Positions 59,010 through 64,000 of a stretch of 64,000 nucleotides of DNA are shown here, piece after piece. Under the pieces are notes generated by a model. It saw only the letters and a program-made list of their open reading frames with translations. It searched no databases and was not told the origin of the DNA. Positions within the stretch are counted from its first letter, which is position 1. Each line of letters starts with the position of its first letter. Source of the DNA: UBA11475 sp902486425 (GTDB taxonomy: Bacteria > Bacillota > Clostridia > Christensenellales > Borkfalkiaceae). The stretch lies in assembly GCA_902486425.1 (NCBI GenBank), contig CABTOK010000008.1, positions 103,470 through 167,469 on the forward strand. Direction: 5' to 3'. The translations under genes were made by a program, and so were the position numbers.

Positions 59010-59037
59010 TTGACAATAATTAAATTAAAAGTATAAT
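59010..59037 (+). promoter_or_regulatory. Promoter of the peptide/membrane-protein locus
   Basis: TTGACA (59010-59015), 16-base spacer, TATAAT (59032-59037). Confidence 0.7.
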
Positions 59038-59056
59038 AAAAGCGACGTAAAGGGTT

Positions 59057-59131
59057 ATGCTTAAAAAAGGCAATACGATGCAAGACCTGTTACACTCTAT
59101 AATATATAATTTGCCGGAGAAAATAGGATAA
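59057..59131 (+). CDS. Putative 24-residue peptide coupled to the next gene
   Basis: ORF of 24 codons whose TAA stop overlaps the ATG of the next gene (TAATG at 59129-59133), the classic arrangement for translational coupling. AAAGGG lies very close to its ATG. The peptide is amphipathic (LKKG...MQDLLHSIIYNLPEKIG). It may be a leader peptide; coding is plausible but unproven. Confidence 0.35.
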   Translation: MLKKGNTMQDLLHSIIYNLPEKIG

Positions 59132-59815
59132 TGACTGAATATAAAAAACAAAATATTATTTTAAATAGTATTTTTTGTTTGTTTATTATTTGCGAAATTC
59201 TGAATTTTTTCCTGTTGCCGGTTATAACTGCGACTAATTATAGAGGAGAATATAACGCTGTATCTTTATTTAATATGTTGCAGGCTCACGGTATGCGAGT
59301 CTGGCTCATTTCGAATGTTTCGTTTATAAATATTTCATGGTTTCCGGATATGCTTCCGTATTTGTTTTTTATCGGTGCGATGATTATCGGAATGGCGGGC
59401 GGTAAAAAATTTTTCTGGAGTTTTTTTCCGCGTTGGCGATTTTTGTCGGAATATTTATGATTCAATTATGCGTTACTTCGGGATCTCTTTGCTCCGGATT
59501 TGACGAAAGTAAATTACCGCCTGATTTCGTTTACGAAGGAGGTTGGATTGAATCTAACAATAGTTTATTTGACACTATCCACTGCGTGTTCTATCTTTCT
59601 GGAATAGTATTTTTGTTTATAAATTGCTATTATAAAAGTAAGCAAAGCGCGGTTGCTGAAAATGCCGTGAGCGTTAACGAGACGGCATTAACCGAATCTC
59701 AGACGACAATATTTCCGTAAACGGCGATTCAAAAGGAGTTGTCGGCAATTTTAATTCAGTTGATGATAATAAAAGCGGAGCGGAAAATGTAAATATAAAC
59801 AAGACGGAAATATAA
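59131..59815 (+). pseudogene. Small membrane-protein gene with two frameshifts
   Basis: Reading from ATG 59131, about 98 codons encode two to three membrane helices, then the frame leaves the protein-like path at a run of seven T (59421-59427). A -1 shift there continues as SALAIFVGIFMIQL and an extracellular-looking segment to about 59700. A second -1 shift near 59702 continues with NISVNGDSKGVVGN to the stop at 59813. The joined product would be about 225 residues: four membrane helices and a polar Asn-rich tail. The DNA is more AT-rich and its codons are less biased than those of neighbours, suggesting an acquired or decaying gene. Sequencing error at the T-run is possible; two shifts argue for decay. 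Confidence 0.55.
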
Positions 59816-59822
59816 GATAAAG

Positions 59823-59852
59823 AAAAAGCGTTGCCGTACGGCAACGCTTTTT
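59823..59852. terminator. Long perfect-palindrome terminator
   Basis: A 30-base perfect palindrome running from AAAAAGCGTTGCCG (59823) to CGGCAACGCTTTTT (59852). Confidence 0.85.
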
Positions 59853-60014
59853 AAACGCTATAAAAAATAAATTAAAAATTTTTACAAATCGCAAAATAGT
59901 TTTTACAATCCTTTATAAATTTGATATATTATTATATATTACCAATACAACTTTTAATATAAAAACGACGCGGACGGCGAATATACTTATAGCCGTTCGC
60001 TATACGGAGGATTT

Positions 60015-61727
60015 ATGTATAAAGATCTTTACGAAGAATGGCTTAGCTCCAAAAAACTTTCCGAAACCGAAAAGGCGGAACTTAAATCCCTTTCCGAAAA
60101 CGATATAGAATATCGTTTCGGTAAAGAGCTCGAATTCGGCACCGCCGGTATGAGAGGAATTTTAGGACTCGGCACGAACATGCTTAACGTTTATACGGTA
60201 AGAAGAGCTACGCAGGCTCTTGCCGATTATATCGTTTCGCTCGGCGAAGAAGCTATGAAGCGCGGCGTCGCGATTTCGTACGATACGAGAATTCAGTCGG
60301 ATGAATTTGCAAAAGAATCGGCTTCCGTTCTCGCTGCCAACAAGATAAACGCTTATCTTTTCGATAACGTTCGTCCCGTTCCGATGCTTTCGTTCGCGGT
60401 AAGACATCTTAATGCGGTTGCCGGAATAATGATTACCGCTTCGCACAACCCCAAGGAATACAACGGCTATAAAGTTTACGGCGAAGACGGCGCGCAGATG
60501 TCGCCCGAAGCCACTGAGGTTGTAGTCGAAAATATCGCGGCGATCGGCAGCTGCATGTCCGCCGCCGTTAAGTACGGAAAGAACGAAAAGAAGTACGTTC
60601 ATATAATCGGCAAGGACGTAGACGAAGCGTACTACGCCGAACTCATGAAACTTACGCTTTCAAAAGAAGCGGTCGGAAAAATCGGTAAGGACATAAAGCT
60701 CGTTTACACGCCCGTTCACGGAAGCGGCTACGTTCCCGTAACGACAATGCTTAACAGAATAGGCATCAACTGCACTGTTGTCGAAAGTCAGGTTAAACCG
60801 GACGGAACCTTCCCGACCGTTGCCGTTCCCAATCCCGAATATAAAGAAACGCTTAAAATAGCTATCGACACCGCCGAAAAGACGGGGGCGGACGTTGTTT
60901 TCGGAACCGATCCCGACTGCGACAGACTCGGCGTAGCCATCCGCAACGACGAAGGCGAATTCGTATCTCTTACCGGAAACGAAACGGGCGTTCTTCTTCT
61001 CGACTACGTTTTATTGAGACTTAAAGAAACGAATACCCTTCCCGAAAACGGATTTATCGTAAAAAGCTTCGTTACCACTTCGATGGCGCAGGCTATCGCT
61101 AAAGATTACGGCGTAGAACTTATGGAAACGCCGGTCGGATTCAAATTCATCGGCGAAAAAATCAAACTTTACGACGATACCGGACTTAAAAAATTCATCT
61201 TCGGTTTCGAAGAAAGTTGCGGTTATCTCCGCGGCACCCACGCAAGGGATAAGGACGCTGTCGTAGCGAGCATGCTTTTTGCCGAAATGGTTTGCTATTA
61301 CACCGAAAAAGGAGTTTCGGTATACGACAGACTTCAGACGCTTTTCAAAAAATACGGATATTATTTCAGCGTAGGCGTAAGCAAAGCCTTCTCGGGGCTT
61401 AACGCCATGGAAGAAATGAACGCCGTAGTAGATAAAATGAAAACTAAAAAGGTCGTAACGATAGGCGGCGTTCCGCTCGTCGGCAAGCGCGATTATTCGG
61501 TACCCGTAAGATACGACTTCGTAAGAAACGTTAAAAAGGCGATAGATATTCCCGCGACGAACTGCGTTTATTACGAACTTCAGGGCGGCGGCTTCGTTTG
61601 TTTGAGACCTTCCGGAACCGAACCCAAACTTAAAATTTACTATACGATAAAAGCGGAAGAATATAATTCTGCCGAAACTCTTTACGAAGCGGTAAAAGCC
61701 GATTTCGAAAAAATTCTTGCGGAATAA
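60015..61727 (+). CDS. Phosphoglucomutase/phosphomannomutase (PgcA-like)
   Basis: Alpha-D-phosphohexomutase of 570 residues, interconverting glucose 1- and 6-phosphate, feeding UDP-glucose and envelope glycan synthesis. Motifs: early GTAGMRG (about 44-50), catalytic phosphoserine TASHNPKEYNGYKVY (about 140-154), metal loop DPDCDRLG (about 300), sugar-binding GFEESCGYL, and the C-terminal phosphate-binding RPSGTEPKLKIYY. The length matches PgcA of Bacillus. GGAGG site before the ATG. Confidence 0.94.
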   Translation: MYKDLYEEWLSSKKLSETEKAELKSLSENDIEYRFGKELEFGTAGMRGILGLGTNMLNVYTVRRATQALADYIVSLGEEAMKRGVAISYDTRIQSDEFAKESASVLAANKINAYLFDNVRPVPMLSFAVRHLNAVAGIMITASHNPKEYNGYKVYGEDGAQMSPEATEVVVENIAAIGSCMSAAVKYGKNEKKYVHIIGKDVDEAYYAELMKLTLSKEAVGKIGKDIKLVYTPVHGSGYVPVTTMLNRIGINCTVVESQVKPDGTFPTVAVPNPEYKETLKIAIDTAEKTGADVVFGTDPDCDRLGVAIRNDEGEFVSLTGNETGVLLLDYVLLRLKETNTLPENGFIVKSFVTTSMAQAIAKDYGVELMETPVGFKFIGEKIKLYDDTGLKKFIFGFEESCGYLRGTHARDKDAVVASMLFAEMVCYYTEKGVSVYDRLQTLFKKYGYYFSVGVSKAFSGLNAMEEMNAVVDKMKTKKVVTIGGVPLVGKRDYSVPVRYDFVRNVKKAIDIPATNCVYYELQGGGFVCLRPSGTEPKLKIYYTIKAEEYNSAETLYEAVKADFEKILAE

Positions 61728-61819
61728 AATAAAAATTTCCGAAAATTAAGTTTTGTTAAAAGTGTTAAATATAATATTTATTTTTCTGCTTTCAATAAAA
61801 CAATAAGAAAACACCTGAA

Positions 61820-61853
61820 AAAACGCCGTTTTTTGCCAAAAAACGGCGTTTTA
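61820..61853 (+). terminator. Terminator after the phosphoglucomutase gene
   Basis: AAAACGCCGTTTTTT (61820-61834) pairs with AAAAAACGGCGTTTT (61838-61852). Confidence 0.85.
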
Positions 61854-61904
61854 AAAACTTTTTCGAAAATAAAATAAAAAATTTAAAAAACATTAAAAAA
61901 ACGC

Positions 61905-61933
61905 TTGACTTAAAAAAGGTTAAATGGTATTAT
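61905..61933 (+). promoter_or_regulatory. Promoter of the 23S rRNA gene
   Basis: TTGACT (61905-61910), 17-base spacer, TATTAT (61928-61933), inside a strongly AT-rich upstream region typical of rRNA promoters. Confidence 0.75.
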
Positions 61934-62216
61934 AGGTAAGCTGTGCGAAAGAGCACGGCAAACCCGATCGTTTTCGGGTTACAACCGTAGAATGACAACT
62001 GCATAGGAGATATAAAAAGCAAATATCTTAAGAGTAAAATACTTTTAATCAAAAGTAAAGTACTGAGAGCAAAAATTAGACATAAAGAGCTAATAAAAAG
62101 TAAAGAAAAGGTTAATACGAATTCAAAAAAGAGCGTAGGAAACGATTCACTTTGAATTAGCCGAGTAAATTAAGGAATTAAAAATCAATTCGACGGACTA
62201 GAGATAGTCAAGAAAA

Positions 62217-64000
<1,784 letters not shown>

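Larger units (their letters stand above)
61728..62216. other. Gap between phosphoglucomutase and 23S rRNA; no 16S gene
   Basis: Holds the terminator at 61820-61853, the rRNA promoter at 61905-61933, and a leader of about 280 bases with hairpins GCTGTGC/GCACGGC (about 61940-61959) and AACCCGA/TCGGGTT. AATTCAAA (about 62129) and TTTGAATT (about 62151) could form a processing stem. No 16S rRNA, tRNA-Ile or tRNA-Ala sequence is present. Confidence 0.7.

Overview
The window looks like chromosomal DNA of a low-to-moderate GC member of the Bacillota, most likely an uncultured gut-type Clostridia lineage. The evidence is gene order: secD-secF-recJ-rel, rpsO-pnp-M16 peptidase, lon-engB, mrnC-rlmB-sigH, dnaX-ybaB-recR and maf-mreB-minD-minE are all arrangements typical of this phylum. 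SigH, a CwlD-like amidase and a SpoVB-type flippase hint at a spore-forming ancestry but do not prove sporulation. No phage, transposase, CRISPR array or plasmid module was seen. Almost every gene is on the + strand.

Layout. 1-8 kb: end of secD, divergent secF, recJ, bifunctional Rel, an MBL-fold hydrolase and hemZ. 8-12 kb: rpsO with its own promoter and structured leader, pnp, an M16 peptidase. 12-13 kb: an ArsR-type regulator divergent from an unlisted 49-residue membrane peptide. 13-19 kb: uvrC, a Cof-type HAD phosphatase, lon, engB, and a cysteine-pair protein on the - strand. 19-24 kb: esterase, ogt, WYL regulator, a hypothetical gene, an intergenic region with a DnaA-box-like site, and a CwlD-like amidase. 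24-29 kb: mrnC, rlmB, sigH, dnaX, ybaB, recR. 29-37 kb: a more accessory stretch with a small basic protein, a second WYL regulator, a stand-alone murG, a 1088-residue doubly anchored surface protein and two half-size TSUP transporters. 37-42 kb: ppx/gppA, maf, mreB, minD, minE (no minC), hpt. 42-48 kb: GH2 glycosidase, MTA/SAH nucleosidase, flippase, dus, a nitrilase-fold protein lacking its catalytic residues, trmL. 48-54 kb: pgk, tpiA, tcdA, YoaK-type membrane protein, glycerophosphodiesterase. 54-56 kb: a 23-residue peptide plus a 583-residue membrane protein, and a DUF4250 protein. 56-57 kb: six tRNA genes. 57-62 kb: pckA behind a duplicated operator-like repeat, a broken membrane-protein gene, and a phosphoglucomutase. 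62-64 kb: the 5' part of a 23S rRNA gene with its own promoter and no 16S gene upstream.

How it works together. Most genes are housekeeping: information processing (pnp, rpsO, dnaX, recR, recJ, uvrC, ogt, tRNA and rRNA modification), stringent response and proteolysis (rel, lon), envelope and shape (murG, mreB, minDE, flippase, amidase) and central carbon metabolism (pgk, tpiA, pckA, pgm).

The less ordinary signals are these: a dispersed palindrome-like repeat built on TACCTGTRTCG that lies between genes and also inside the dnaX and flippase reading frames; several promoters whose -10 box sits 6-9 bases from the start codon (leaderless mRNAs); tRNA genes with A/C mismatches at position 3:70; a 23S gene not linked to 16S; and tiny peptide genes placed just ahead of membrane-protein genes. 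All assignments come from reading motifs and context; no database search was run.
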